Positions 1 through 6,702 of a stretch of 46,317 nt of DNA are shown here, in pieces (position 1 is the stretch's first letter; each line of letters begins with the position of its first letter). The notes under the pieces were generated by a model that had not been told where the DNA came from, ran no database searches, and saw nothing but the letters and a program-made list of their open reading frames with translations. The position numbers were made by a program, and so were the translations under genes. The stretch comes from a virus. The stretch covers positions 1 to 46,317 of the IMG/VR virus record IMGVR_UViG_3300044703_000138; one strand, 5' to 3'.

Positions 1-252
1 TTAGCTGACCGCCTCCTTGCGGTTGTCCGAGTCTCCGTCCGAGTCACGGTCATTTGTGCCGGTTTCGTTCAGGGCTGCCAGCAGGGACTCAATGGCCACC
101 TGCACAGGTCCCGGCACACCACGCTTGTTGTTGTCAGACTCCCATTTGCTTATCGTCTGCCATCCGTGCGTTCCCATGCGCAGTGCCCTGGCCAAGCCCT
201 TCTGGGTGAGGCCGAGGCGCTTGCGCGCGGCGCGAAGCTCAGCCGGCGTCAC
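1..252 (-). CDS. Small XRE-type helix-turn-helix protein
   Basis: An 83-residue protein with a Cro/CI-type helix-turn-helix in its first ~60 residues (TPAELRAARKRLGLTQ followed by SKWES, the usual helix 2/3 pattern) and an acidic, Asp/Ser-rich tail. It is probably a DNA-binding regulator or an antitoxin-like protein; no toxin partner is recognisable. The open frame continues upstream to 375, but that part is Arg/Ser-rich and overlaps the coiled-coil gene in another frame. I therefore start at the GTG at 252, which overlaps the end of the upstream gene by 14 bases and suggests translational coupling. It is the most leftward gene seen, on the attL side of the integrase. TAA stop is at bases 1-3. 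Confidence 0.65.
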   Translation of the reverse strand: MTPAELRAARKRLGLTQKGLARALRMGTHGWQTISKWESDNNKRGVPGPVQVAIESLLAALNETGTNDRDSDGDSDNRKEAVS

Positions 253-430
253 GCATTTCACGGAGGATGGCGATCTCTTCGCTCTGGAGGTCGTACACGC
301 GCTGCATTCCTTCCTTCCGTGCGCGTTCGAGCTTTTCGATCTGCTCCGCGATCTTCGTCGTCTCTCGACTCTCAAGTTCGATGAGCCTGGGTATCTCGGC
401 CAGACGGGCCTTTTTGGTCAGTTCGTCCAC
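239..430 (-). CDS. Small coiled-coil protein
   Basis: A 63-residue, highly charged and predicted all-helical protein with heptad-like spacing of Leu/Ile (KKARLAEIPRLIELES and IEKLERARKE). It starts at GTG 430, preceded by a strong AAGGAGA ribosome site 7 bases upstream. It overlaps the HTH gene downstream by 14 bases, so the two are probably made together and may form a complex; that is inference. No family recognised. Confidence 0.6.
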   Translation of the reverse strand: MDELTKKARLAEIPRLIELESRETTKIAEQIEKLERARKEGMQRVYDLQSEEIAILREMRDAG

Positions 431-449
431 ACGATTTCTCCTTCTCAGG

Positions 450-464
450 CGGGGTCAGTCCCCG
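450..464. other. Short hairpin after integrase gene
   Basis: CGGGG-TCAGT-CCCCG, a perfect 5-bp stem with 5-base loop, in the 72-base gap between the integrase stop and the next leftward gene. No T-run follows on the minus strand, so it is not a classical terminator. It may modulate expression of the two distal genes. Confidence 0.35.
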
Positions 465-502
465 ATAATGTTTATAGCAGAGTCCCTATATCCCGCCAAG
501 CG

Positions 503-1582
503 CTATCTTCTGTCGCTCGCCCGCTTCGCCTCTTCCATATGGTCGGGATGATGGTGAGCGTAGAGTTCGACAGTCGTCGCGTAGGACTGCCCCAGCCATC
601 CGGCGATGTCCCAAAGGCCCACTCCATCTTGCGCGAACCACGTTCCGCGAGTGTGCCGCAGCGTATGCGGGGTGACGTCGACCAGCCCGGCCTTCTTGCA
701 GGCGGTGCCGAAGCTCCCCTGGCCATGACCTTCCTCGTCTACTCCGTCCCAACCTCCTCCGATATCCTTGATCGGCTTCCCCTTGTCGTGAAGCACGAAA
801 CCCACGTCCGACATCCGCCGGCGCCAGGCGAGCCTGAGGAAGGTGAGGAGGCGCGCCGGAATCGGGATATGCGCCCGGCCTTTGTTCGTCCGCCTGGAGC
901 CCTTGCGAAAGTCGATCCGGCCTCGCTCAAGGTCGACCTGGGGCCAACGAAGGGTGAGGATGGCCTGCTTCCTCGCGCCCGTGTAGAGCCCCAGCAGCAC
1001 GAATAGCGGCAGATAGAGGCGAACGTCGCCGCGGCCGGTCCTTGCGGCGCTCAGGAGCTTCGCGGCCTCTCCCCGAGTAAGCCAGCGGTCCTTGCCTTCC
1101 GGCTTCTCCGGCAGCTCGACATGCGGCGCGCGCTCGAGCAGCTTTTCGTGGACGGCGAAATTTAGGGCGGCGGTCAACGTGCCCAACTCGCGGCGGACCG
1201 TCCCGGCCGCGCGCTGGCGATGCTTGGCGTAGTTGCGGCACGTCGTCTTCGAAATGTCGCCGACGGTCTTGCCATCCCAGAACCCCAGCAAGGCATCGAT
1301 CGCGTAGCCGATGCGCGCGGGATCGGCGCGCGTAGGAGCGTGTTCGGTCCCATAGAGGTCTAGGACTTCTGCAATGGAAACATCGCGCGGATCACGAGGC
1401 CCGGCGCCACGGCTTCGGCGCTGTCGTTGGCCGATGATGTCGGCGAGAGCGCCTTCAGCATCGCCGCGGTCGCTCGTGCTGGCAGACTTGAGCCTTTCCC
1501 GGCCGGCCTCGTACCAGACGACGTACCAGCTCTGTCGCTTTGGGATCCACTTGAGGCGGGGGCCGCTATTCGGTCTTGGCAC
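503..1582 (-). CDS. int: Tyrosine-family phage integrase
   Basis: A 359-residue tyrosine recombinase that would integrate and excise the phage at the host tRNA-Arg gene. The N-terminal ~50 residues (GPRLKWIPKRQSWYVVWYEAG) look like the arm-type DNA-binding domain, residues ~70-150 are the core-binding SAM-like domain, and residues ~165-350 are catalytic. Visible active-site residues are Arg204 (TGARK), Lys234 (TNKGR), His306 and Arg309 (PHTLRH) and nucleophile Tyr341 (YAHHHP). The position usually His or Trp is Gln332 (WLGQS). It starts at GTG 1582, inside the excisionase-like frame, with GGAGG 16 bases upstream, so start use is somewhat uncertain. Its place near the left end fits attL lying just outside the window. 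Confidence 0.95.
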   Translation of the reverse strand: MPRPNSGPRLKWIPKRQSWYVVWYEAGRERLKSASTSDRGDAEGALADIIGQRQRRSRGAGPRDPRDVSIAEVLDLYGTEHAPTRADPARIGYAIDALLGFWDGKTVGDISKTTCRNYAKHRQRAAGTVRRELGTLTAALNFAVHEKLLERAPHVELPEKPEGKDRWLTRGEAAKLLSAARTGRGDVRLYLPLFVLLGLYTGARKQAILTLRWPQVDLERGRIDFRKGSRRTNKGRAHIPIPARLLTFLRLAWRRRMSDVGFVLHDKGKPIKDIGGGWDGVDEEGHGQGSFGTACKKAGLVDVTPHTLRHTRGTWFAQDGVGLWDIAGWLGQSYATTVELYAHHHPDHMEEAKRASDRR

Positions 1583-1758
1583 AAACTACTCACTTTTGCC
1601 TCCTCGAGGAAGGCAACCACGTCGGCGACGTCGTAGAGGATCGCGCGGCCTATGGAAATATGCTTCAGGCCCTTGAGGCGCATGGTGCGGACGAGGCTCT
1701 CGCTGGGCAGGTTGAATTCCGCTTTCACCTGCGCGGCCGTGAGGAGGCGCTGAGTCAC
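1360..1758 (-). CDS. Excisionase-like HTH protein, tail overlaps integrase
   Basis: Residues 1-58 form a MerR/excisionase-type winged helix: TAAQVKAEFNLPSESLVRTM, then IGRAILYDVADVVAFLEEAK. This is typical of phage directionality factors that sit next to the integrase. The frame, however, runs on for another ~74 residues over the first 223 bases of the integrase gene. Those residues are low-complexity (Ala/Ser/Arg) and do not resemble a domain. Both other frames have a stop within a few bases of the end of the HTH (around 1582-1592), so a one-base indel may have removed the original stop. GTG start at 1758. Functional call is good for the N-terminus only. Confidence 0.6.
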   Translation of the reverse strand: MTQRLLTAAQVKAEFNLPSESLVRTMRLKGLKHISIGRAILYDVADVVAFLEEAKVSSLCQDRIAAPASSGSQSDRAGTSSGTRPAGKGSSLPARATAAMLKALSPTSSANDSAEAVAPGLVIRAMFPLQKS

Positions 1759-1874
1759 CGGACAGGCCCCGCGCCAGCCGGGCGAAGCGCGTAGCGGCGA
1801 GACCCGCAGGGGCTCGATCTGCAGGACGAGAACGCGGTGACGCCGAAGGCGGCAGGCGCCCTGACTCTACTCAT
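1755..1874 (-). CDS. Possible 39-residue linking ORF
   Basis: An ATG-started frame (1874) that overlaps the stop of the upstream gene and ends in a GTGA overlap with the excisionase-like gene. That is the linkage pattern used by almost every gene in this operon. The product is Arg/Ala/Ser-rich with no recognisable domain, so the case rests only on position. The alternative is a 108-base untranslated spacer. Confidence 0.3.
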   Translation of the reverse strand: MSRVRAPAAFGVTAFSSCRSSPCGSRRYALRPAGAGPVR

Positions 1875-2928
1875 CCGGCCCTCCCGAAGGCTTGGGAGCG
1901 GCGGCGAGGGCTGCCTCGAATGCACGCATGGCATCTACCCCCGCCTGACGTTGTGGCCGTAACTCCTCGTTGCCGTCCGTGGCCGAGATCAACGCAGCAA
2001 CGGCCTCAGCAAGAGCGTGCCCAGCGCTTCGAAGTCCCCCCTCTGTGGAGGGGATGGAGGCGAGGGCACGACGGCGGTCCTGTTCCTCGACTTCGTCGGT
2101 CACCCGGTCGGGACACTCCCACCACAAACTTCCGTGGCAGGGGCATCGGTCATTGAGCGGCGGCGGAGCGAACGGTGCCCGCTCTACCGCCTCCTCGTCC
2201 GGTAGAGGTGCGGCGAGCGATTGCGGATCGAGCATGTCTGCAAAGGTGACGAGGCTCAGCCGCCGAAGGCCAAGCGCGGCCAGTATCTTGTCGGCGGGAT
2301 CGCGACGGCCGTTCAGCACATCGCTGACGTAGGCGGGGCTCAGACCGTTCGCCTTCGCCCATGCCTGCTGATCGCCGTTGCACTTGGCCCGGAGCAGGTT
2401 GCACACCCCATCTGGAGAGAAGAACGGGGTCGGCGCTTGCGGCTCGTCCGGCCCAGGTGCGATGGAGGTGGAGAGGGCGTTCAACAGCGCGAGACAATCG
2501 CTGATCGTGCCGCCGTTCCACGGCTCGTCATCGGGCGCGGTCGTGACGTGCTTGCCGGTCAACCTGTCGTGGATCATGCCGTGCTCAAGGTAGAAGCGGG
2601 GCTCTACCGCCTCCTCGTCCGGTAGAGCGATGGTGGCTTTCGGTTCCTCGGCTTCTTCCTGCCTGTCGAGCGCTTCATTCAGCGCCAGCCAGTCATCGTG
2701 CTCGACCTCATGGCGGGGCCCGGCCGGCCCGTCGAACTCAGTCGCGTTGTTGCACAGATCGAGCGCTGCCCGCACCACTGCCCGCTCCTCCGGTAGAGCC
2801 GGGGTGGCGCTCTCTAGGGCGTCGACCAGTTCTGCGACGAGGGCCGCCGCGTCATGATGCCCGCCGGGGTTCCGCTGCTCGATGGCGAAAATCTTGGCGC
2901 GTTCCAGCAGTTCGGGCTCACCGGGCAT
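1867..2928 (-). CDS. Unknown protein with internal HTH
   Basis: A 353-residue acidic protein of unknown function. Around residues 180-225 it carries a YdaS/Cro-like helix-turn-helix (QQAWAKANGLSPAYVSDVLNG, then a short DPADKILAALGLRR helix), so it may bind DNA. A small Cys cluster (RCPCHG, WECPD) follows at ~265-280. The segments LPDEEAVEPR and LPDEEAVERA are encoded by an exact 27-base direct repeat, and a weaker copy encodes LPEERAVVRA near residue 45. It overlaps the upstream Pro/Asn-rich gene by 11 bases. It may be a mosaic built by insertion of repeated linkers; that is inference. Confidence 0.7.
   Translation of the reverse strand: MPGEPELLERAKIFAIEQRNPGGHHDAAALVAELVDALESATPALPEERAVVRAALDLCNNATEFDGPAGPRHEVEHDDWLALNEALDRQEEAEEPKATIALPDEEAVEPRFYLEHGMIHDRLTGKHVTTAPDDEPWNGGTISDCLALLNALSTSIAPGPDEPQAPTPFFSPDGVCNLLRAKCNGDQQAWAKANGLSPAYVSDVLNGRRDPADKILAALGLRRLSLVTFADMLDPQSLAAPLPDEEAVERAPFAPPPLNDRCPCHGSLWWECPDRVTDEVEEQDRRRALASIPSTEGGLRSAGHALAEAVAALISATDGNEELRPQRQAGVDAMRAFEAALAAAPKPSGGPDE
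2181..2207 (-). repeat. 27-bp direct repeat, copy 1
   Basis: Identical to 2601-2627. Ends are mutually inverted (CTCTACCG and CGGTAGAG) and flank CCTCCTCGTC. Lies in the same reading frame as copy 2, inside the 353-residue HTH protein gene. Confidence 0.85.
2601..2627 (-). repeat. 27-bp direct repeat, copy 2
   Basis: Exact copy of 2181-2207. A degenerate third copy is at about 2784-2800 (GCTCCTCCGGTAGAGC), and a fragment GCGGTAGAGCGG is in the next gene near 3150. Confidence 0.85.
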
Positions 2929-3226
2929 GGTTAGGGTCTCCGGGGTTGGGGTTATTGGGATTATTGGGATTATTGGGCTGAGTGGGAGAGTTGGGTGGTT
3001 TGGGAAGGTTGGGCGATGCGCCAGCTACGCTGTCGCCGCTCTGCGAGGCATCGCCCTCAAAGCCTGACGGCTTTTCGCCCTTCGGGTCGCTGTTGCTATC
3101 GCGGTGCGCGGCCAAGGCGTCGGTAAGCACCTTCCCCAGCCCCTTGGAGCGGTAGAGCGGGCGGCCGTCGCGGTAGCCGAATAACTCCAGATCGATCAGC
3201 GGAATGCGGGTCACCCGACTCTTCAT
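2918..3226 (-). CDS. Small protein with Pro/Asn-rich tail
   Basis: A 102-residue protein. The first ~35 residues (RVTRIPLIDLELFGYRDGRP) look folded. The last ~30 are low complexity, with tandem PNN triplets encoded by a GGGTTATT-like short repeat at 2945-2980. Function unknown. ATG 3226 overlaps the stop of the upstream gene (ATGA), and its own end overlaps the next gene by 11 bases. Confidence 0.65.
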   Translation of the reverse strand: MKSRVTRIPLIDLELFGYRDGRPLYRSKGLGKVLTDALAAHRDSNSDPKGEKPSGFEGDASQSGDSVAGASPNLPKPPNSPTQPNNPNNPNNPNPGDPNHAR

Positions 3227-3486
3227 TTCACATCCCCAAAACTCGTCTTCCGCTTCCCATTGACATCGCTACGAACGGTGGCTGAGCGGCCGTTGGGATA
3301 GTGGCCGATGCACAGCCGACAGCGGCGGAATCGGTCGAACCACGAGACGGCGCAGTCCGGATCGCCCCATTCGGCGGGAGTGTTATGCTGGCGCAGCACC
3401 TCCCCGCCCTTGAGTGAGCCGATATCGCTCGCCTTCCAATCCTTCGGGACTCCACGTGGAACATCTATGCCGTATTCGGTCTTCAT
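3223..3486 (-). CDS. Unknown small phage protein
   Basis: An 87-residue protein starting MKTEYGIDVPRG. I choose ATG 3486 because it forms an ATGA overlap with the NinB stop. A single CRLC motif near the middle (RFRRCRLCIGHYPNG) could bind metal. Function unknown; co-translated with ninB. Confidence 0.65.
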   Translation of the reverse strand: MKTEYGIDVPRGVPKDWKASDIGSLKGGEVLRQHNTPAEWGDPDCAVSWFDRFRRCRLCIGHYPNGRSATVRSDVNGKRKTSFGDVK

Positions 3487-3878
3487 GCTGCCTCGTCCTT
3501 CTCGTTCGACCACTGGACCCCGTTCTCAGTCCCCCAGGCGAGAATGAATTCGATCAGATCGCTCATCTGCGACTTGCTCAGCCGCGAGGATCGAAAGCCG
3601 ATCGGGAAGGGCTCGCCTGAAAGCCCTGTCTCGAATTGGACCGCATGACCGCAGGCGTTCATGAAGACGGCCTTCCACACGTCCGCGGTCAATCGCCGGC
3701 CGCCCGGCATGGCGCGCGAGACATCGGAGAGCATCGCCCACAGCTTGTCGTTCTGCTCCAGCGTGCGCCTGGCCTCGCGGACGTTCAGGACAGACCCATT
3801 AGGCGCGATCCAGACGAGGCGTTCAGCCTCCTTCCGGGCCGACACGCTGCCAAGGATGAGGGTCTGACCGCTAGCCAT
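3483..3878 (-). CDS. ninB: NinB-like recombination mediator (lambda Orf family)
   Basis: A 131-residue protein matching the NinB/Orf family by its long conserved segment NDKLWAMLSDVSRAMPGGRR, the helix DVWKAVFMNACG and the final SQMSDLIEFILAWG. In lambda, Orf binds single-stranded DNA and SSB and helps load the annealing protein, replacing bacterial RecFOR. Here it lies in the same leftward operon as the ERF annealing protein and a YqaJ exonuclease, so it probably acts with them in phage recombination. Length is normal for the family. Its start overlaps the upstream stop by one base. Confidence 0.88.
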   Translation of the reverse strand: MASGQTLILGSVSARKEAERLVWIAPNGSVLNVREARRTLEQNDKLWAMLSDVSRAMPGGRRLTADVWKAVFMNACGHAVQFETGLSGEPFPIGFRSSRLSKSQMSDLIEFILAWGTENGVQWSNEKDEAA

Positions 3879-4114
3879 TAGAAGGTCATCTTCCGCAGCT
3901 TGGCGAGATGCCTTTCCAGCGCAGCGATCTTCCTCAGACGCCTTGCGTCGGCGTTTGCTATCGCCGCGGCACGGTCCGTAAAAACATCGCGGCCGAGGGA
4001 ATAGAATCCGTGCGGGCGAACGGTGACGTAGCTGCCAAGCGTGCGCTCGCCTTCGACTTCCTGCACAACTCCCACGCTGAGCGCGTACTTTGTCAGCCAG
4101 AATTTCTCAGCCAT
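3878..4114 (-). CDS. Unknown small phage protein
   Basis: A 78-residue basic protein (MAEKFWLTKYALSVGVVQEV, then a helical KIAALERHLAKLRKM tail). ATG 4114 is chosen because it overlaps the end of the HNH gene by 8 bases; the open frame extends further but is Arg/Pro-rich shadow sequence. It has the look of a small beta protein plus helix. Function unknown, sandwiched between NinB and a nuclease. Confidence 0.7.
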   Translation of the reverse strand: MAEKFWLTKYALSVGVVQEVEGERTLGSYVTVRPHGFYSLGRDVFTDRAAAIANADARRLRKIAALERHLAKLRKMTF

Positions 4115-4478
4115 CTCGCCTCGCCTCCTCCCATGCAAGCCGACCTGGCCAGAGCTTCCAGTACTCGGCCGCGGCTTCCAGCGAGCCGCCGGGCGGGATC
4201 TTGTAGTTGGCCTCGAAAGTCTCCCAGCCCCACGCATGCTGAACGCGGTGATGTTCCGAGCAGAGCGGAATGGAGTGCTTGTCGTGGACCTTGCGCCCCA
4301 TGCCCTTGTCGCCCGCGTAGTCGACGTGAGCGGCCTCCATTCGTCCTTCGCACCCGCCCTTGTCGACGAGCATGCAGGGGCGGCCCCTAAGCCACTGGCG
4401 GAAGCCTTCCGCGCGCAGGAAGAAGTCGGCCTTGCGGCTGTTCCGGTGGCGAGGGCGAGTGTCGACGCGGGCTAGCAT
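4107..4478 (-). CDS. HNH-type nuclease (DUF968/Ref-like)
   Basis: A 123-residue protein. It has the pattern GRPCMLVDKGGCEGRMEAAH, then HSIPLCSEHHRVQHAWG, which gives the Cys pair and His residues of an HNH/treble-clef nuclease of the kind found in phage recombination clusters (DUF968 and P1 Ref relatives). It may cut recombination intermediates or act with RecA/ERF; that role is by analogy. I choose ATG 4478, which overlaps the stop of the upstream zinc-finger gene. Confidence 0.72.
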   Translation of the reverse strand: MLARVDTRPRHRNSRKADFFLRAEGFRQWLRGRPCMLVDKGGCEGRMEAAHVDYAGDKGMGRKVHDKHSIPLCSEHHRVQHAWGWETFEANYKIPPGGSLEAAAEYWKLWPGRLAWEEARRDG

Positions 4479-4687
4479 TGGCTTACATTCCGAGCAGCTC
4501 GCCGCGCCCGCTGGCGTGCAAGCTCTCGCGCGTTCCAGCACGTTCGACAGGTGCGGCTGCCGCAGTGTGTGATGATCGTATTCTCGCGGGTGTAGGGGTG
4601 GCCCTCCCGGCAATGAGTCACGGCGCCGCGCCAGCCCGCGCCCTTGCGGAGCTCGGGGTTCTGGAAAAGGGTGTCGAGGGTGATCAT
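4472..4687 (-). CDS. Small zinc-finger protein
   Basis: A 71-residue protein with HCREGHPYTREN and, 10 residues later, CRTCWNARELARQRARR. Two Cys/His clusters followed by a basic helix resemble the small HNH-like zinc proteins common in phages. ATG 4687 overlaps the ERF stop (ATGA). A DNA or RNA binding role is likely but not specified. Confidence 0.65.
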   Translation of the reverse strand: MITLDTLFQNPELRKGAGWRGAVTHCREGHPYTRENTIITHCGSRTCRTCWNARELARQRARRAARNVSQC

Positions 4688-5337
4688 GCGGCCTTCTTCG
4701 TCACCAGCTCGACACGTGCGCGCGTGATCGCTTCCCCCACCCTCGCATAGGTCGGCGGCGCTGCGGTACGGGCAGACTTGATGAATGGAAGCTCGCGAGC
4801 CTTGATCGCCTCGACAGTCTCTTCGTCTGGGGCTCCATCGAGATCAAAGATGACGCTCTTTTCCCACGCGTCCCAGCCCTTCTCGGGCACCGCGGCGGCC
4901 GGCGGCGCGGGCTGCGAACGCGAGCGATTATTCGGCACCGCACCATGGGCGGTGGCGGCATTGCCATCATCGTCTTCCGGCGCGATCCCGACCATGGCGG
5001 CGAGGGCGTAGCGGCGCGCGTAAGTGAGCGCCGAGCCGTAGCCTTGCGCGTCCACCTTCGCGAGCGGGATGGTCAGCGTTTCGCTGAAATACTCGCCGCT
5101 GGAGTGGCAGAGCATGGTGGTCATCGCGACCACGCCCTCGGCGGCCTCGCCGGGGGCTTGAACGACCGCGATCTCGTTCGTCGAAAGCTGCTCGCGGCAG
5201 GCTTCCCATACGCTCGTCAGGTCAGCGTATTTGCTCTTGAAGTGCGGATTGGTGCTGTCTTTCCTTGCGCCGTCAAGGGAGCCTTGAACCTTGGCGAGCG
5301 CCGCGCTGATGGCGGCGATGTTCTCACTGTGCTGCAT
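4684..5337 (-). CDS. erf: ERF-family single-strand annealing protein
   Basis: A 217-residue protein of the ERF superfamily (P22 Erf). The core is residues ~5-125: ISAALAKVQGSLDGARKDST, FKSKYADLTSVWEACR, the central beta segment ending TLTIPLAKVDAQGYGSALTY and the signature ARRYALAAMVGIAPEDDDGN. It anneals complementary single strands made by the phage exonuclease, giving RecA-independent recombination and genome circularisation. The C-terminal ~80 residues are a variable tail. It overlaps its upstream neighbour by 14 bases and lies with YqaJ exonuclease, NinB and an HNH nuclease. Confidence 0.93.
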   Translation of the reverse strand: MQHSENIAAISAALAKVQGSLDGARKDSTNPHFKSKYADLTSVWEACREQLSTNEIAVVQAPGEAAEGVVAMTTMLCHSSGEYFSETLTIPLAKVDAQGYGSALTYARRYALAAMVGIAPEDDDGNAATAHGAVPNNRSRSQPAPPAAAVPEKGWDAWEKSVIFDLDGAPDEETVEAIKARELPFIKSARTAAPPTYARVGEAITRARVELVTKKAA

Positions 5338-5593
5338 TTGTCGTCTCCAGGAGGGGCGTTGCGACGATATCGAGTGCTTCCGCGACCATCATGTCGGCGG
5401 TGGCGCGGCCCGCGTTCGCGACTTCGTCCGCGACGATTTCGATCACACGCCGGGACAGTTCTGGACTGAGTCGCAGTTTGACCTCGCCATAGTCGCCGAC
5501 GACCTTGACCGTCGCTTCGAACGGGTCGGACGGCTTTGGCGTGACGGCATATCCCTTGGTGAGGCGGCGAATTTGGACAGAATCTAAGATCAT
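5324..5593 (-). CDS. Unknown small protein between exonuclease and ERF
   Basis: An 89-residue protein (MILDSVQIRRLTKGYAVTPK, then a beta stretch KVVGDYGEVKLRLS and a helical C-terminus). ATG 5593 sits directly after the exonuclease stop at 5595. The central VKLRLSPELSRRVIEIVADE could be a single-strand DNA-binding or accessory fold, but I do not recognise it. The constant company of erf and exonuclease suggests a recombination accessory. Confidence 0.65.
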   Translation of the reverse strand: MILDSVQIRRLTKGYAVTPKPSDPFEATVKVVGDYGEVKLRLSPELSRRVIEIVADEVANAGRATADMMVAEALDIVATPLLETTNAAQ

Positions 5594-5594
5594 T

Positions 5595-6446
5595 TCACGT
5601 CTCCTTGATGGTGAGGGCGCCAGCTTTTGAGCGTTTAATTTCGATGCCGGCCCCGTAGGCTCTGGACACATCCTCTTCGACCAGCGCCTTGAGCTCCTTG
5701 CTGGCGCCGGCGTGAGCCTTCGCTGCCTTCTGGTTGGCCAGCCAAACCGGAGCGTGCGCGCACCAGCTATTGGACAGCGACATGTCCACTTCGCGGGTGG
5801 CAAGCGCCTTGGGGGCAGGGGGTGGGGCAACGGCCACGGGGCAATCGCCGCTCTGAACGGCAACCCAGAAGCGCTCCTCGGCCGCCAGCAGCTCCTCCTG
5901 ATAGAGCCAGTCGGCAGCGACCTCGTAAATCTCCCACTTTGCGTTGCCGTAGATGACTGAAAGAATTGCAAGATCGACACCGCAGACGGCCATGTTATGC
6001 TGGAGCTGAGGAGCGTATCGTGCTAGGATTTCCTCAGGCTTAGACCACGCCCCGGTATGCTTCGCCTCCCAAACGGCATTGCCTCTTTCGGGCACCTGGC
6101 CGTCGAGAGTGCAGAGCCGCCACGGGTTCTTTGAACAGGCCGCCGACTTGCCCGCGTTGACGACCTCAAGGCCCGTCTCGCGCGAATACCAAAGGCGGTT
6201 GAACGTCTCGGTCCAGCAGCCGAGCTGGACGGGCAAGACGCGCGAAAGGTCATCGGGATCGCGCTCGCCGCGCTTCTCCTGCCACAGGTGCAATATGCGC
6301 GCTTCGTCGCCAGAGAGGATCGTATTCGCATCCGAACCGCCAACGCCGAAAGCGCGAGCCTTCGCCTGATCTACGGTAAGGCCGATATCCTCCAGCAGCG
6401 GCCAGACGCCGACAAAGCTGTTCGCAATAGGTGCCGTCGCCATCAT
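5595..6446 (-). CDS. YqaJ/lambda-exonuclease-type viral recombinase nuclease
   Basis: A 283-residue PDDEXK-family exonuclease. Motifs: GVGGSDANTILSG at residues 35-46, Asp115 in LCTLDGQV, the catalytic pair Glu127-Ala-Lys129 in VWEAKHTG, and YAPQLQHNM at 144-152, all in the order of the YqaJ family. It would resect double-stranded ends to make 3' single strands for ERF. The two adjacent ATG codons at 6446/6443 overlap the stop of the 55-residue zinc-ribbon gene. Length is usual for the family (~200-320). Confidence 0.9.
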   Translation of the reverse strand: MMATAPIANSFVGVWPLLEDIGLTVDQAKARAFGVGGSDANTILSGDEARILHLWQEKRGERDPDDLSRVLPVQLGCWTETFNRLWYSRETGLEVVNAGKSAACSKNPWRLCTLDGQVPERGNAVWEAKHTGAWSKPEEILARYAPQLQHNMAVCGVDLAILSVIYGNAKWEIYEVAADWLYQEELLAAEERFWVAVQSGDCPVAVAPPPAPKALATREVDMSLSNSWCAHAPVWLANQKAAKAHAGASKELKALVEEDVSRAYGAGIEIKRSKAGALTIKET

Positions 6447-6610
6447 TTCGCTCCTGCATGCTCGTGGAGATATTGAGAGGGATGGTCGCGGACCTCGCCG
6501 TAGGATGGGAGGTTATCGCAGACGCAATACGGGTGCAGCTCACCGCAGCCCGAGCAGCGATAGTCCTCAGGCTCCTCAGGCATCGGGTCACGATAGGTGA
6601 GAATGTTCAT
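6443..6610 (-). CDS. Small zinc-ribbon protein (55 residues)
   Basis: Read directly from the sequence. ATG 6610 has a strong GGGAGAGG ribosome site 6 bases upstream, and the TGA at 6443 overlaps the exonuclease ATG. The protein begins MNILTYRDP and has C-S-G-C-G and C-V-C-D, a likely four-Cys zinc site, then a His-rich end (DHPSQYLHEHAG). Function unknown; it is tied to the exonuclease by overlap. Confidence 0.75.
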   Translation of the reverse strand: MNILTYRDPMPEEPEDYRCSGCGELHPYCVCDNLPSYGEVRDHPSQYLHEHAGAK

Positions 6611-6702
6611 TCGACCTCTCCCGCATAGATGCGCCGGATTTCGGCGAGGACTTCGGGCGGCCAGACATCAGCTCGCCGCAGTCGGTAGGTCTGACGTGCC
6701 AC
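6607..6702 (-). CDS. Possible 31-residue ORF after homing endonuclease
   Basis: A GTG-started frame ending in an ATGA overlap with the next gene. It encodes a basic start and then WPPEVLAEIRRIYAGEVE, which has the look of a true protein C-terminus. It overlaps the end of the HNH endonuclease gene in another frame, without a clear ribosome site. It may be the surviving tail of a gene interrupted by the HNH insertion. Confidence 0.4.
   Translation of the reverse strand: MARQTYRLRRADVWPPEVLAEIRRIYAGEVE

Noticed and set aside
17-1006. 329-residue plus frame opposite the integrase
   Set aside because: Antisense to a catalytically complete integrase; no domain seen.
2941-2985. Run of GGGTTATT-like short repeats, possibly CRISPR-like or a transcription pause
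   Set aside because: It is a simple in-frame low-complexity stretch coding Pro/Asn triplets; no spacers, no leader, no cas genes.
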